Assembly (NCBI GenBank): GCA_964559075.1 | Contig: CAZLGJ010000001.1 | Coordinates: 1 to 64,000, forward strand | Source: Opacimonas sp964559075 | Lineage (GTDB): Bacteria; Pseudomonadota; Gammaproteobacteria; Enterobacterales; Alteromonadaceae | Direction of reading: 5' to 3' | Length of the DNA: 64,000 bases | In this document: positions 27,338 through 36,358 of the stretch, one piece after another | Layout: each line of letters opens with the position of its first letter | Numbering within the stretch: the first letter of the stretch is position 1 | Position numbers and translations under genes: made by a program | The notes under the pieces: generated by a model | What the model was told of the DNA's origin: nothing | The model's database searches: none | Seen by the model: only the letters and a program-made list of their open reading frames with translations

Positions 27338-27988
27338 TTACGCAATTCCGTACTGCTCGCGATAAGCGCGCATCGCATCTAAGTGACCGGCCATATCTCC
27401 GCCTTGCTCTTCAAGGTAAGTCATCACATCAGACATGGTCACAATGCTGACAACCTGAGTGCCAAAATCACGTTCCACTTCTTGAATAGCCGATAGCTCG
27501 CCTTTACCTTTTTCTTGACGATCAAGCGCGATCAACACCCCAGCGAGTGTAGCTTGCTGTTGTGCAATGAGCTCCATCGACTCGCGGATCGCGGTACCGG
27601 CAGTGATCACATCATCTACAAGCATGATCTTGCCTTGTAGCTCTGCACCGACAAGATTACCGCCTTCACCGTGAGTTTTGGCTTCTTTGCGGTTAAAACA
27701 ATACGGCGTATCAATGTTGTGCTGATTCGCTAACGCAACGGCCGTGGTCGTTGCAATGGGGATCCCTTTGTATGCAGGGCCAAACAGCACGTCAAATTCA
27801 ATACCGCTGCTGGCAAGTGCCGCCGCATAACATTCGCCTAAGGTCGCCAAATCTTTGCCAGTATTGAACAAACCCGCGTTAAAAAAATACGGACTGACAC
27901 GCCCTGATTTGAGGGTAAATTCGCCAAAGCGCAAGACGTTGCGGTTAATAGCAAATTCGATAAAAGCACGTTGATAATCTTGCATCAT
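27338..27988 (-). CDS. pyrE: Orotate phosphoribosyltransferase
   Basis: A 216-residue enzyme closely matching E. coli PyrE along its length. The PRPP-binding motif is MLVDDVITAGTAIRES near residue 120, with FGEFTLKSGRVSPYFFN near the start and YCFNRKEAKTHGEGG in the middle. It makes OMP in pyrimidine synthesis. The start may be either of two adjacent Met codons. It is downstream of rph, as in E. coli, and followed directly by tusA. Confidence 0.97.
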   Translation of the reverse strand: MMQDYQRAFIEFAINRNVLRFGEFTLKSGRVSPYFFNAGLFNTGKDLATLGECYAAALASSGIEFDVLFGPAYKGIPIATTTAVALANQHNIDTPYCFNRKEAKTHGEGGNLVGAELQGKIMLVDDVITAGTAIRESMELIAQQQATLAGVLIALDRQEKGKGELSAIQEVERDFGTQVVSIVTMSDVMTYLEEQGGDMAGHLDAMRAYREQYGIA

Positions 27989-28006
27989 AACTCTCCTATG
28001 GACGAA

Positions 28007-28723
28007 TTAGGCGTTTAGCGCCGACTTTTGCGCGGCAAAAATTTCATATAGACCGTCTTTGGCTAGGCCAAGCATCTCGTTTAGCTCTTCAAAGCTAAAG
28101 GGTTCGCCCTCTGCGGTACCTTGTACTTCAATCAGCTTGCCAGCTTCGGTCATAACCACGTTCATGTCGGTTTCGGCAATCGAGTCCTCAGTGTATTCGA
28201 GATCCGCAACCGCATCGCCATTAACAACACCGACCGAAACGGCGGCAATCATATGCTTGAGCGGATTAGTTGAAATGATGTTTTTGGCACGCATGTGGTT
28301 AATTGCATCTACTAAGGCTACACACGCACCACTAATAGAGGCAGTGCGCGTACCGCCATCAGCTTGAATCACATCGCAATCAAGAGTAATGGTGTTTTCG
28401 CCAAGGAGTTTGAGATCAACCGCGGCTCTGAGTGAGCGGGCGATTAAGCGCTGGATTTCTAGGGTGCGGCCACCTTGTTTGCCACGCGCAGCTTCACGCT
28501 GAGAGCGGGTGTGCGTTGAGCGCGGTAACATGGAGTATTCCGCAGTGATCCAGCCCTCGCCTTTGCCTTTCATAAAGCGTGGCACCCCTTCTTCGACGGT
28601 GGCGGTACAAATGACTTTGGTGTTGCCAAACTCGATCAATACTGAACCTTCAGCATGACAGGTAAATTGACGGGTAATAGTAACGGGACGGATTTGGCTT
28701 GCGGTACGGCCATTAGCGCGCAT
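28007..28723 (-). CDS. rph: Ribonuclease PH
   Basis: A 238-residue phosphorolytic 3'-5' exoribonuclease that trims tRNA 3' ends. Phosphate and RNA binding residues lie in AEYSMLPRSTHTRSQREAARGKQGGRTLEIQRLI near residue 60-95, and DCDVIQADGGTRTASISG is intact near 120. It is complete, unlike the frameshifted rph of E. coli K-12. It is the first gene of rph-pyrE-tusA and divergent from yicC. Confidence 0.97.
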   Translation of the reverse strand: MRANGRTASQIRPVTITRQFTCHAEGSVLIEFGNTKVICTATVEEGVPRFMKGKGEGWITAEYSMLPRSTHTRSQREAARGKQGGRTLEIQRLIARSLRAAVDLKLLGENTITLDCDVIQADGGTRTASISGACVALVDAINHMRAKNIISTNPLKHMIAAVSVGVVNGDAVADLEYTEDSIAETDMNVVMTEAGKLIEVQGTAEGEPFSFEELNEMLGLAKDGLYEIFAAQKSALNA

Positions 28724-28868
28724 AGAAGATTCCTTAGCAAAGGGAAAAAATAAACGCGCGCATTATAGCGCAATTTACATGACACCGTCATTACCCAATG
28801 GTGGAGAATAATCCACAATAATAGTGTAGACTAAGCGCGTTTTTGCCATATTTTTTAAGGAACCGCCC

Positions 28869-29728
28869 GTGATCTTCAGTATGACCGCATTTGCCCGCCG
28901 AGAACTCAAAGCCGAATGGGGCTCAGCCGTATGGGAGATCCGCTCGGTCAACCAGCGCTATTTGGAGACATCATTTCGCTTGGTTGAGCAGTTTCGCGGT
29001 CTCGAGCCGGTGTTGCGCGAGCGTTTTCGCAAATCACTGCAGCGCGGCAAAGTTGAATGCACCTTGCGCTTTATGCCTGCGGTTGGTGCAAGTGAGCGCC
29101 TGAATGTCAATGAAAGCTTAGCGGCGGCAGTCATTGAAGCGGCAGAGAATTTACCCATCGCAGGTCCATCATCACTCAATCGCCTTGAGGTGTTGCAGTG
29201 GCCTGGTGTAGTTGCTTCAGCTGAAGCCGATATGGATGCGATTAATGCGGATTTGTTGGCGGAGTTTGATTTGACACTTAAAGACTTTATCGCCGCCCGC
29301 GCCGCCGAAGGAGCGAACTTGGGTGAGATGATCGAGCAGCGCTTAGCCGGCATTGAGACACAGGTGGCGCTTGTGACCGAGCGCATGCCTGAGGTACTAG
29401 TGTGGCAACAGGACAAGATCCGGACGCGCTTTGAAGAGGCACAAATTGAGCTGGACTCCGGTCGTGTGGAGCAGGAACTGGTACTATTGGCACAAAAAGT
29501 CGATGTCGCAGAGGAATTAGACCGCTTGGTATCGCATGTCGGCGAGACTCGCAAAATCCTCAAAAAAGGCGGGGCAGTTGGTCGCCGTCTAGACTTCATG
29601 ATGCAGGAGTTTAATCGCGAATCGAATACTTTGGGGTCAAGTCAATTAATGCGGAGATTACGCAGTCGGCGGTGGAGCTAAAAGTGTTGATTGAGCAGAT
29701 GCGGGAGCAGATTCAGAATATGGAATAG
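28869..29728 (+). pseudogene. yicC: yicC with a one-base deletion near its 3' end
   Basis: From GTG 28869 (MIFSMTAFARREL, matching the YicC start) the frame is normal through VGRRLDFMMQEFNRESNTLGS, then shifts at about 29640 and ends early at 29681 with an unrelated SQLMRRLRSRRWS. In the next frame the canonical ending INAEITQSAVELKVLIEQMREQIQNME runs to TAG 29726-29728. Adding one A (TCAAGTC to TCAAAGTC) restores the whole gene. YicC is an endoribonuclease-type stress protein. The lesion may be real or an assembly error. Confidence 0.88.
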
Positions 29729-29756
29729 CATCTTGGTTAATCCATAGACATCTACC

Positions 29757-29782
29757 AAGCCCTTTAATATAAGGGCTTTTTT
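29757..29782 (+). terminator. Terminator after yicC
   Basis: AAGCCCTT pairs with AAGGGCTT across a six-base loop, followed by a run of Ts; it lies 29 bases after the restored yicC stop. Confidence 0.9.
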
Positions 29783-29921
29783 GTTTTTATAGTCCAAGGG
29801 AGTCTTCAGACGTCCACAGCAATCCAGATATAAACGGTGGGTAAATTGGTGGGTAAAAATCGATTTACTTCTCATAAAGTGGTGGGTATTATTTCTTATC
29901 TACAACTAGTTGCGATGCATC

Positions 29922-30201
29922 ATGAGTACAGCAGGCAAGCTCACCGTTAAAACAATTCAGTCAAATGTTAGTAAGTAAACATGCTGACGGAGGTGGCCTG
30001 TACCTTGTCGTTCCTAAGTCAGGTTCTCCATATTGGATGCTTAGGTACACATATAATAAAAAGCGTTAAGAAATGACTTTAGGCAAGTTAAATGATCTCA
30101 GCCTCCAAAACGCTAGATATGAGGCAAGCGCTAAAATGAAATTAGCCAGAGATGGTAAAGACCCATTGCTGGAAAAGAAACGAGCCGAACAAGAATCCAT
30201 T
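29922..30201 (+). pseudogene. Tyrosine-recombinase integrase, N-terminal relic
   Basis: From ATG 29922 the reading MSTAGKLTVKTIQS...VSK hits a stop. One frame over it continues HADGGGLYLVVPKSGSPYWMLRY, an in-frame stop, then EMTLGKLNDLSLQNARYEA and LARDGKDPLLEKKRAEQESI. This is the arm-binding N-terminal domain (DUF4102 type) of phage and island integrases. The catalytic domain is missing; the relic stops exactly where an IS3-like end begins. It marks an old mobile-element insertion next to yicC. The bases between the terminator and this relic (29783-29921) hold nothing recognisable. Confidence 0.85.
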
Positions 30202-30273
30202 TGTAATCCCCCCAAAAAAAGAGATCAGTTTTAACTAGAAAATTCCGCTACACTATTAGCAAAGGAGTTTTCG

Positions 30274-30540
30274 ATGAGAAAGTCAAAATACAGCGATAGT
30301 CAGATCATGGCTATTTTGAAGCAAAACGAACAAGGCGTCTCTGTTCAAGACTTGTGCCGGGAGCATGGCATGAGCAGTGCACAGTTTTACAACTGGCGCT
30401 CGAAATTTGGTGGCATGAATACCTCGATGATGAAGCGGCTCAAAGAGCTAGAAGCTGAGAATAAGCGCTTGAAGAAGATGTACGCAGAAGAGCGTATTAA
30501 AGCGGATATTCGTCAGGAGATCATCGAGGGAAAGCTCTAA
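30274..30540 (+). CDS. IS3-family transposase OrfA
   Basis: An 88-residue protein with a helix-turn-helix (SDSQIMAILKQNEQGVSVQDLCREHGMSSAQFYNWRSKFGG) followed by a leucine-zipper helix (MMKRLKELEAENKRLKKMYAEE). This is the DNA-binding half of an IS3-group transposase. AAAGGAG supports the start. The catalytic OrfB half is broken. Confidence 0.92.
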   Translation: MRKSKYSDSQIMAILKQNEQGVSVQDLCREHGMSSAQFYNWRSKFGGMNTSMMKRLKELEAENKRLKKMYAEERIKADIRQEIIEGKL

Positions 30541-30650
30541 CGCCATCAAGACGACGTGAGGTGGCAAAAGAACTGGTTAATACTCGTCGATTTAGCTGCA
30601 CTCTCTGCTTTGCTGCAGCTGCGGACTGCCCAAAATTCAAGTCGATTTGA
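30534..30650 (+). pseudogene. IS3-family OrfB, truncated
   Basis: In the -1 frame relative to orfA the sequence reads ALTPSRRREVAKELVNTRRFS, which matches the usual OrfB beginning reached by programmed frameshifting. It degenerates after about 25 codons and stops at 30648-30650. The DDE catalytic domain is absent. Confidence 0.8.
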
Positions 30651-30681
30651 TCAACTAAACCGGGGTTAAAAAGGCCTGTCG

Positions 30682-31011
30682 TTACTGCGTTGAAGTGAAG
30701 TTACCTTGGACTGCTTTGAATATCGGTTGTGCATGGAGCTCCAGTACGCCCTTTAGCGTGTTGATCAGAGACTTTTCTTCTAACGGGGGCTCGCACAGCG
30801 TGATTTTGACACACAACTGCGGTGTTAACTCCCCTTCTTGTGAGTTAATGGCGATTTTAATCGCCAAGTCATCGCGAGTAATTTCTGCAAAAATCATCTG
30901 TGGATCTGTGTCACACATCCAATAGTTAGTTGGGTTGATAAAAAAATCCACGATATCGGGAATAGATAGCGTCGTGTCCGTATATACGTCACACATGGTG
31001 ATACTTGCCAT
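30682..31011 (-). CDS. Hypothetical protein, 109 residues
   Basis: Not recognised. The protein is soluble, has no signal peptide or membrane segment and is moderately acidic. A beta-rich middle (MIFAEITRDDLAIKIAINS) is followed by TPQLCVKITLCEPP and a helical end. No clear ribosome binding site precedes the ATG at 31011; a second ATG five codons in is possible. It lies between an IS remnant and the divergent DUF3754 gene. The 270 bases upstream are AT-rich and hold no other ORF. Confidence 0.5.
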   Translation of the reverse strand: MASITMCDVYTDTTLSIPDIVDFFINPTNYWMCDTDPQMIFAEITRDDLAIKIAINSQEGELTPQLCVKITLCEPPLEEKSLINTLKGVLELHAQPIFKAVQGNFTSTQ

Positions 31012-31283
31012 TTGTCTAGCGGATCACCAGCATATGGAAATATCATTTCCGAATGTATAGTCGTTTAGTATTAGTAATTTATATTTATAAACTAAATTTA
31101 TGGTGATGATTAATATAAAAGGTTTACTTGTGCCTTTACATAGGTAACAGTTTCAGATTTCATAACGGTCCTTAAAAAGACTGAATAAATTAAATGTAGT
31201 TTCATCACTGCGATTAAGCAACCTGACTTACCTGAATGTGCTAGGCTTTAAACATTCACAACGGACTGTGACACACCAACCTG

Positions 31284-32552
31284 ATGCTTGCACCAACACC
31301 TTCGATAGCGCCACAAGAGCGCTTTATTCCATTGCGTAAAACCGATGTCATTCAAGCATGCTTAAAAGACGGGTATTTTGCTGGGCAGCAGGGCCGTGAT
31401 TTTACGCAGGTGTGTCAGCTGTTATCTCAGCTTATCCACTATCAGTTTCAACAAAGTCTCGAATCGCTCAAAGACAACTACGCGCCATTTGATCAGTGCG
31501 CCGACACACTGTTTTTGGGCACGTTATCTCGAGGCGAGCGGGAAGCGGCCGGTCGAAGATTTGCCGCTGAGTTTGCCAAGCTGTTGGATAAAGCCAATTT
31601 TTCGGTGATAACGCCAGAAGATCTCGAAGATGCGCTGCATGAGACCTCGCTGTTTAACGTACGCTTGGAGGTGCAGTTTGATGATTTTGAAGAGGTGGTG
31701 TTTTATCGTCGCGGTGAGCAGCAACAAACAGAACAGCTTTCCTCCTTATTTGGCTTGCTCAAAAAAGACGTCACCTTTACCAATTACGACAAAGTCGCGG
31801 TGTTCATCAAGTTCAAATCGCGCGAGTATTTTGCCGCCCAAAAACGCAAAGTCCTCAATTTTGTGCCGGGTTCAACCATCATCAAGCTGTTTCAAAATGT
31901 GCCCAAAGCGGATTTGGAAATGCTGTTTCCCAACAGCGAGATCCGCATGCGCCGCATTGATAAAGCGATTATTGGTGGCTCCGCTGTGGTCGGTGGGGGC
32001 ATTATGCTGGCCACCAAATTAGGCGGTACGCTGCTGCTGTTATCTGCGCTGTTTACTTATTGGCTGGGACTATCTGATCAAGCTGTGGTCATCGGCCAAA
32101 AAGAGCTATTAGCACTTGCCGCTGGCTTTGGCGTGTTGGGCGGTTTTATCTTCAAAGAATGGAGCAAGTTTAAAAACCGTAAATTGCAGTTCATGCAAAC
32201 CTTGAGTGAAAATTTGTATTTTAAAAACCTCGATAACAATGCAGGTGTCTTTCACCACCTGCTCGATGCGGCAGAAGAGGAAGAGTGCAAAGAAGCCATA
32301 CTAGCGTTGTATTTTTTGTCTAAACACAACGCGCCAATGACCGCGGCAGAGTTAGACGCGACGATTGAAACTTGGTTTGTGGAAAAATTTGGGGTGATGC
32401 TGGATTTTGAAATCGAAGATGCCTTGCACAAGCTAATTAACATGGGGCTGGTCGAGCTACACCAAGAGACCTACCATGTACTGGATCTGCTGGCCGCCCA
32501 GCGTCAGCTAGATAAGATTTGGGACAATATTTATACGCCGCCGAACGAATAA
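31284..32552 (+). CDS. DUF3754/TMEM143-like membrane protein
   Basis: 422 residues. The N-terminal 200 residues are soluble and include RFIPLRKTDVIQACL and VRLEVQFDDFEEVVFYRRGE. Then VPKADLEMLFPNSEIRMRRIDK leads into two or three hydrophobic helices (about 230-300), and the C-terminus is a helical domain. This is the layout of DUF3754 proteins related to eukaryotic TMEM143. Function is unknown. No strong ribosome binding site is seen before the ATG. Confidence 0.75.
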   Translation: MLAPTPSIAPQERFIPLRKTDVIQACLKDGYFAGQQGRDFTQVCQLLSQLIHYQFQQSLESLKDNYAPFDQCADTLFLGTLSRGEREAAGRRFAAEFAKLLDKANFSVITPEDLEDALHETSLFNVRLEVQFDDFEEVVFYRRGEQQQTEQLSSLFGLLKKDVTFTNYDKVAVFIKFKSREYFAAQKRKVLNFVPGSTIIKLFQNVPKADLEMLFPNSEIRMRRIDKAIIGGSAVVGGGIMLATKLGGTLLLLSALFTYWLGLSDQAVVIGQKELLALAAGFGVLGGFIFKEWSKFKNRKLQFMQTLSENLYFKNLDNNAGVFHHLLDAAEEEECKEAILALYFLSKHNAPMTAAELDATIETWFVEKFGVMLDFEIEDALHKLINMGLVELHQETYHVLDLLAAQRQLDKIWDNIYTPPNE

Positions 32553-32663
32553 ACATCCCCCTCACCTCCCTGGTAATATTTGATGCATCTAGATGTGTGA
32601 CTCGTGCGTTTTGTTAATTGTGCTTTGCTCATACAAAGCATCAATTCATTACAAGGAGCACGA

Positions 32664-34167
32664 ATGAACACCTGCAAATTACACATGAGCACTATATTAG
32701 TCACCTCAGCTATCGCCTCTTCCGCCACCCGCTTTAAACAGATCAGCGACATCAATGAACTGCTTGAGGATGTGCCGGGCGTCAGTATCTGCGACTATGG
32801 CTTGGGCGGCGTTGCAAGCTCCACCATTATCCGCGGGTTCGGCGATGGTGCCCACGGCGGGGATTTGGGCGTGGTCATCGACGGCATCCCTCTCAATGAA
32901 GCCAATTCCCATGCCGATGGCTATGTCGATCTGAACGTGGTGATCCCGCTTGAAATAAAAGATATTCGCGTGTATCACGGCCCCGTTTCCGCGCTGTATG
33001 GCAATTTTAATCGCGGCGGTTTGCTGGCGATAGAAACTCGCCAAGGCGGCGACTATACCGAACTGGATATCAGTGCGGGTGCATTTGATACCTTTGATGC
33101 CCAAGTTGCACTTGGCCATACGGTTGATGATACCCAAAGCTATAATTTTGCCGCGCAGCATTTCACGACCGACGGATTTCGCGAGCAGTCACAGGCTAAA
33201 CGCAGTACCGCTTCGGCGGGTGCGCATTTTGCGGTAAGCCGGGCATTTAACATCTCATTTTCTGGACGCTATCACGAAGCGCACTGATCTTGGCTATGTG
33301 CTCAATGACAACACCAAGCTACTGGCGTATGTCTATGCCACCCAACAAGAATTTACCCGCTGGTTCAGTCGCGGCAGCGCTGATGAGTTTGACGGTGATT
33401 GTGAACCACTCGTTGCCGAGACCGCCGATGCCCCATGTGAAGCACTCGACTCGGTGAGTCATATCAGCCCCAAAATCGGCTCGCGCGTGCAGCTCAGTGA
33501 CGCCTTGCAGTTACGCGCAAGTTACTCAGAAGGCTTTGCGCTGGCAGGCGGCTTTGCCAAGTTCGCCTCTGGTGCACAAGATCTGGATGTCAATACACTG
33601 GAACAGGTTGAAATCGGAGCGCTCTATGCGATTATGCCGCAGCTAAAACTGGATCTCTCGCTCTACGACATCGACTCCTCTAACGAAATCAACGAAGTCA
33701 CGCCTGGGGAGTTTGTCAATTTTGGCCAGACAACGCGGCAAGGGGTAGAGCTCAGCATGCAGTGGCAAGCCGCTGAATCATTATCCTTAAAAGCCGTCTA
33801 TGGTTATGCAGATTCAACTATCGATGAGAACCCCAACAGCGCACTAGTGGGCAAACAAGTGCGCTGTGTGCCCGAGCACAGCGGCACGTTTATCGCCACC
33901 TGAACGCCGGACACTCGCTTTAGCGCCACGACCACGGTGCGCTACGTAGGCGAGTATTTTATTGACGCAAACAATACCAGCAAAGCAGACAACTATACTG
34001 TGGTGGATGTGGTGTTGAGCTACAACATTGATATCGGCACAGCGAGCAAGCTATTTTTAAGGGTGGATAACATCGCCGATAAGGTCTATGCATCGACGGT
34101 AAATGGTTTAGGCGCATCACCTGGTGCACCGCGTGCGGTCTACGCAGGAGCACAAATTAGCTTTTGA
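32664..34167 (+). pseudogene. TonB-dependent receptor with deletions and a nonsense codon
   Basis: AAGGAGCACGA precedes ATG 32664. After a short leader the frame enters the plug late (ELLEDVPGVSI, STIIRGFGDGAHGGDLGVVIDGIPLNE) and ends at 33287 inside the barrel. Barrel sequence resumes in another frame from about 33285 (DLGYVLNDNTKLLAYVY), is stopped by TGA at 33901-33903 where Trp is expected, and continues in the same frame to a proper barrel end (VRYVGEYF, VYAGAQISF) at 34167. Parts of the plug and barrel are deleted. The protein cannot function as a receptor; the original ligand is unknown. Confidence 0.9.
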
Positions 34168-34184
34168 TTATTCTGGTCATACAA

Positions 34185-34220
34185 AAGCGCGTCTGACGAA
34201 TGCCGGACGCGCTTTTTTTT
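34185..34220. terminator. Terminator between convergent pseudogenes
   Basis: AAGCGCGTC (34185-34193) pairs with GACGCGCTT (34206-34214), followed by a T-run on the plus strand. It probably served the TonB receptor gene; it also lies just after the minus-strand DUF4331 fragment. Confidence 0.9.
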
Positions 34221-34228
34221 ACTCGTAA

Positions 34229-34720
34229 TTAATAACCAATGGTCAGACTCGAAAAATACGTCTCAAAATCGGCTCGCGCATTGTTGTATAGCGGCACGCC
34301 AACGGCTTTTTGGTCACCTTCTGGCCCAATCATGAGTTTAATGCCCTGATTGTCGTTGGCCAACATACGGCTAAAGTTAAACGCGAACGTGATGTCTTCT
34401 TCTGCATCCCCGTCGGTGTCAACGTGTAAGCTGTAGGTGGCGGCAGGATCCATCGGAAAATAATTCGGGCCGCCATAAGCATCTTGTAAGGGGATATAGT
34501 TAGCGATCATGGTCACAAAATCCCCGCGTCCGGCTTCGTAACTGTTAAATATATAATAGTCAGTGGAATCCACAGTAGGCATGCGCGTAATATTTGGAGC
34601 CTCGCGGTGGCTCGAAGCCAGCGCTGGTGGGCTTAGCGACGATACTACGACGCCGGCGCACACTGCCGCTGCCAGTGCAGATAGTTTGATTGACTTGGTT
34701 GGTAATTGTTGCGTTTGCAT
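34229..34720 (-). pseudogene. DUF4331 protein, C-terminally truncated
   Basis: A 163-residue reading frame with a signal peptide (LAAAVCAGVVVSSLSPPALA) and the DUF4331 opening ASSHREAPNITRMPTVDSTDYYIFNSYE. Family members are usually about three times longer. Here the frame ends after KAVGVPLYNNARADFETYF, just before a terminator, so the C-terminal part was lost. AAGGAAAG supports the start. A short exported product could still be made, but normal function is unlikely. Confidence 0.75.
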
Positions 34721-34813
34721 AACTTTCCTTCCTTAATTTATTTGCATAGCACCAAGCCAAACGCATCAGGTTGATGATTGGATGCAATAAATTTTTGAAA
34801 AGAAAATATTGTG

Positions 34814-35050
34814 TTAACTCAGCTCATTAATATCAGCAGCAAACAGCACTGTGGAAGGTTGTCCGGTGGGCGAGCCACCTAGTGGCTCAATGCTGACCGC
34901 CAGCGCAGCAATGTCACTGATGGGCAATGCTAGACCAGTATCAATAATAACGGTGCCGCGCTGTGGCAATAACCCCACCGGAACTGGCGCTGCGCCTGAT
35001 TTGAGGGCGATGGCGTAGATTTGCCCTTTGGTGAGTCCGTATAGTTTTTC
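34814..35050 (-). pseudogene. Anti-sigma factor (RskA-like), C-terminal fragment
   Basis: An open frame without a start reads LTKGQIYAIALKSGAAPVPVGLLPQRG and IAALAVSIEPLGGSPTGQPS, ending in TAA at 34814. This is the periplasmic anti-sigma-K type C-terminal domain. The N-terminal part, membrane segment and partner sigma factor are absent; the frame runs directly into the 3' end of hipA. DUF4331 genes often accompany sigma/anti-sigma pairs, so this and the DUF4331 fragment are probably the remains of one operon. The 93 bases between them hold nothing else. Confidence 0.75.
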
Positions 35051-35055
35051 AAATT

Positions 35056-36357
35056 CTAGAAATTTATTTTTTTTGCCTGTTTTCGCAAACCCTCAAATAT
35101 ACTTTGTGCCACATATTCTGGGAACTGACTTGGAATTTTCGCCTCGACTTGTGCAATTGCATCTTCGACGTTGTCGGCAAAATAGTCGAGATGTTGTTTT
35201 GCCTTTGCAGCTGGGTATTTACAATGCTCGGCAGTCGATAAAAAGTGACGCGGTAAGATCCGGCTCCATTTATACCGGTTTTGCTTACCTTTGAGCGACA
35301 TTGCCATTTTAATTTTTTGTGGTTGTAGTGTCCTTTTTGTCCCACTGTCCTCTGACATCATTGGATAAGCTGATAAAATGTCGTACAAAGGTGTCATTCG
35401 ATAGGTGTTGCCCGCCTCTAAAAACACACTAAAATTTTTACCGTGACCATCAATTGCCGCTAGTAACCAAAATAATATTTGTGACTTAAAAAAGGTCTCT
35501 CTATCATGCTTAGCAGAAGAAGCACGTAATAATTGCATGCAATCAACTATCCCTGGTCCACCATCTGTTTGATATTTTTTGGATGAGGGTAGCCCCATCG
35601 CCTGACAAAAATCCTCTTGAGGCAAGCGCATTAGCCAGGATTTATCGGATGCGTATTTACGGTCGAAGCGCTCTACACTTAATACCTTTTGAGCACCAAA
35701 AAATAATATTTCAGGGTTGGCAACATCAAAACCAAAGGCTCTGGCAAGCTCCAAGCAGATGAATTCATTTTCGCAACTATCTGTTAAGTCAATACCCACC
35801 TGAGGCAGTACACCTGTCGGCAATTTTAAGATATGGCTTGTTGGCGTTGTGCCTGTAGGCTTGGTCCACTCCCCATTAATTTGAAGCAATGCGGTTTTAT
35901 CCTGCGCACCGGCGAGCGAAATACGAAATTCACGGTCATTAACATCCATACCCAATGGCATCTGTTCGTAACCGCTTAATAACCTCTCCACGTCTTGCTC
36001 AGATAATCTAGTGTAAGTAGTCTGTTTGACTGACGAAGGTACTTTAGTTGAAAGCTGAATTGCACCTACACAGTCACGCCCTATCGCTGCCAATAAGTCA
36101 AAAGCATCACCTGTATTCACTGCAAAACGTGATTGAATTCTATCGCGGATAACTTGATTGTCAGGTAATAAATTATCAAAAAAGTTATAGACGACATCAC
36201 CTGAGAAATGCTGTCTTGTGATGGGCAAAGATAAAGAAATGGGTCTAGTCCCACTACTTTGCATCCAATGAGTATGATAAGAAAAGTGTAGACCGCCATT
36301 TTTGTCTTTTGATAGCTCGCCCACTTCTACTCCGTTAAGACAGACTTTTAACTTCAT
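35056..36357 (-). CDS. hipA: HipA serine/threonine kinase toxin
   Basis: 433 residues from MKLKVCLNGVEVGELS, which matches the E. coli HipA start; the in-frame ATG at 36408 lies within hipB. The N-subdomain, GAQDKTALL, RLPQEDFCQAMGLPSSKKY, the catalytic loop DGHGKNFS and the Mg-binding YDILSAYP are all present, so it looks active. HipA phosphorylates glutamyl-tRNA synthetase and induces dormancy. It starts two bases after the hipB stop. Its 3' end joins the anti-sigma fragment, marking an insertion boundary. Confidence 0.95.
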   Translation of the reverse strand: MKLKVCLNGVEVGELSKDKNGGLHFSYHTHWMQSSGTRPISLSLPITRQHFSGDVVYNFFDNLLPDNQVIRDRIQSRFAVNTGDAFDLLAAIGRDCVGAIQLSTKVPSSVKQTTYTRLSEQDVERLLSGYEQMPLGMDVNDREFRISLAGAQDKTALLQINGEWTKPTGTTPTSHILKLPTGVLPQVGIDLTDSCENEFICLELARAFGFDVANPEILFFGAQKVLSVERFDRKYASDKSWLMRLPQEDFCQAMGLPSSKKYQTDGGPGIVDCMQLLRASSAKHDRETFFKSQILFWLLAAIDGHGKNFSVFLEAGNTYRMTPLYDILSAYPMMSEDSGTKRTLQPQKIKMAMSLKGKQNRYKWSRILPRHFLSTAEHCKYPAAKAKQHLDYFADNVEDAIAQVEAKIPSQFPEYVAQSIFEGLRKQAKKINF

Positions 36358-36358
36358 A

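Larger units (their letters stand above)
30202..30650 (+). mobile_element. IS3-family insertion sequence remnant
   Basis: The left end is TGTAATCCCCCC plus an A-run, typical of IS3-family termini, and it abuts the integrase relic. orfA is complete, orfB survives only as its first 25-30 codons, and no matching right terminal repeat (GGGGGGATTACA) is visible before the next gene. The right boundary is therefore uncertain. The element cannot transpose by itself. Confidence 0.8.

Noticed and set aside
33937..34167. A separate 76-residue outer-membrane protein
   Set aside because: It is in the same frame as the preceding barrel fragment after a TGA and completes the TonB receptor, so it belongs to that pseudogene.
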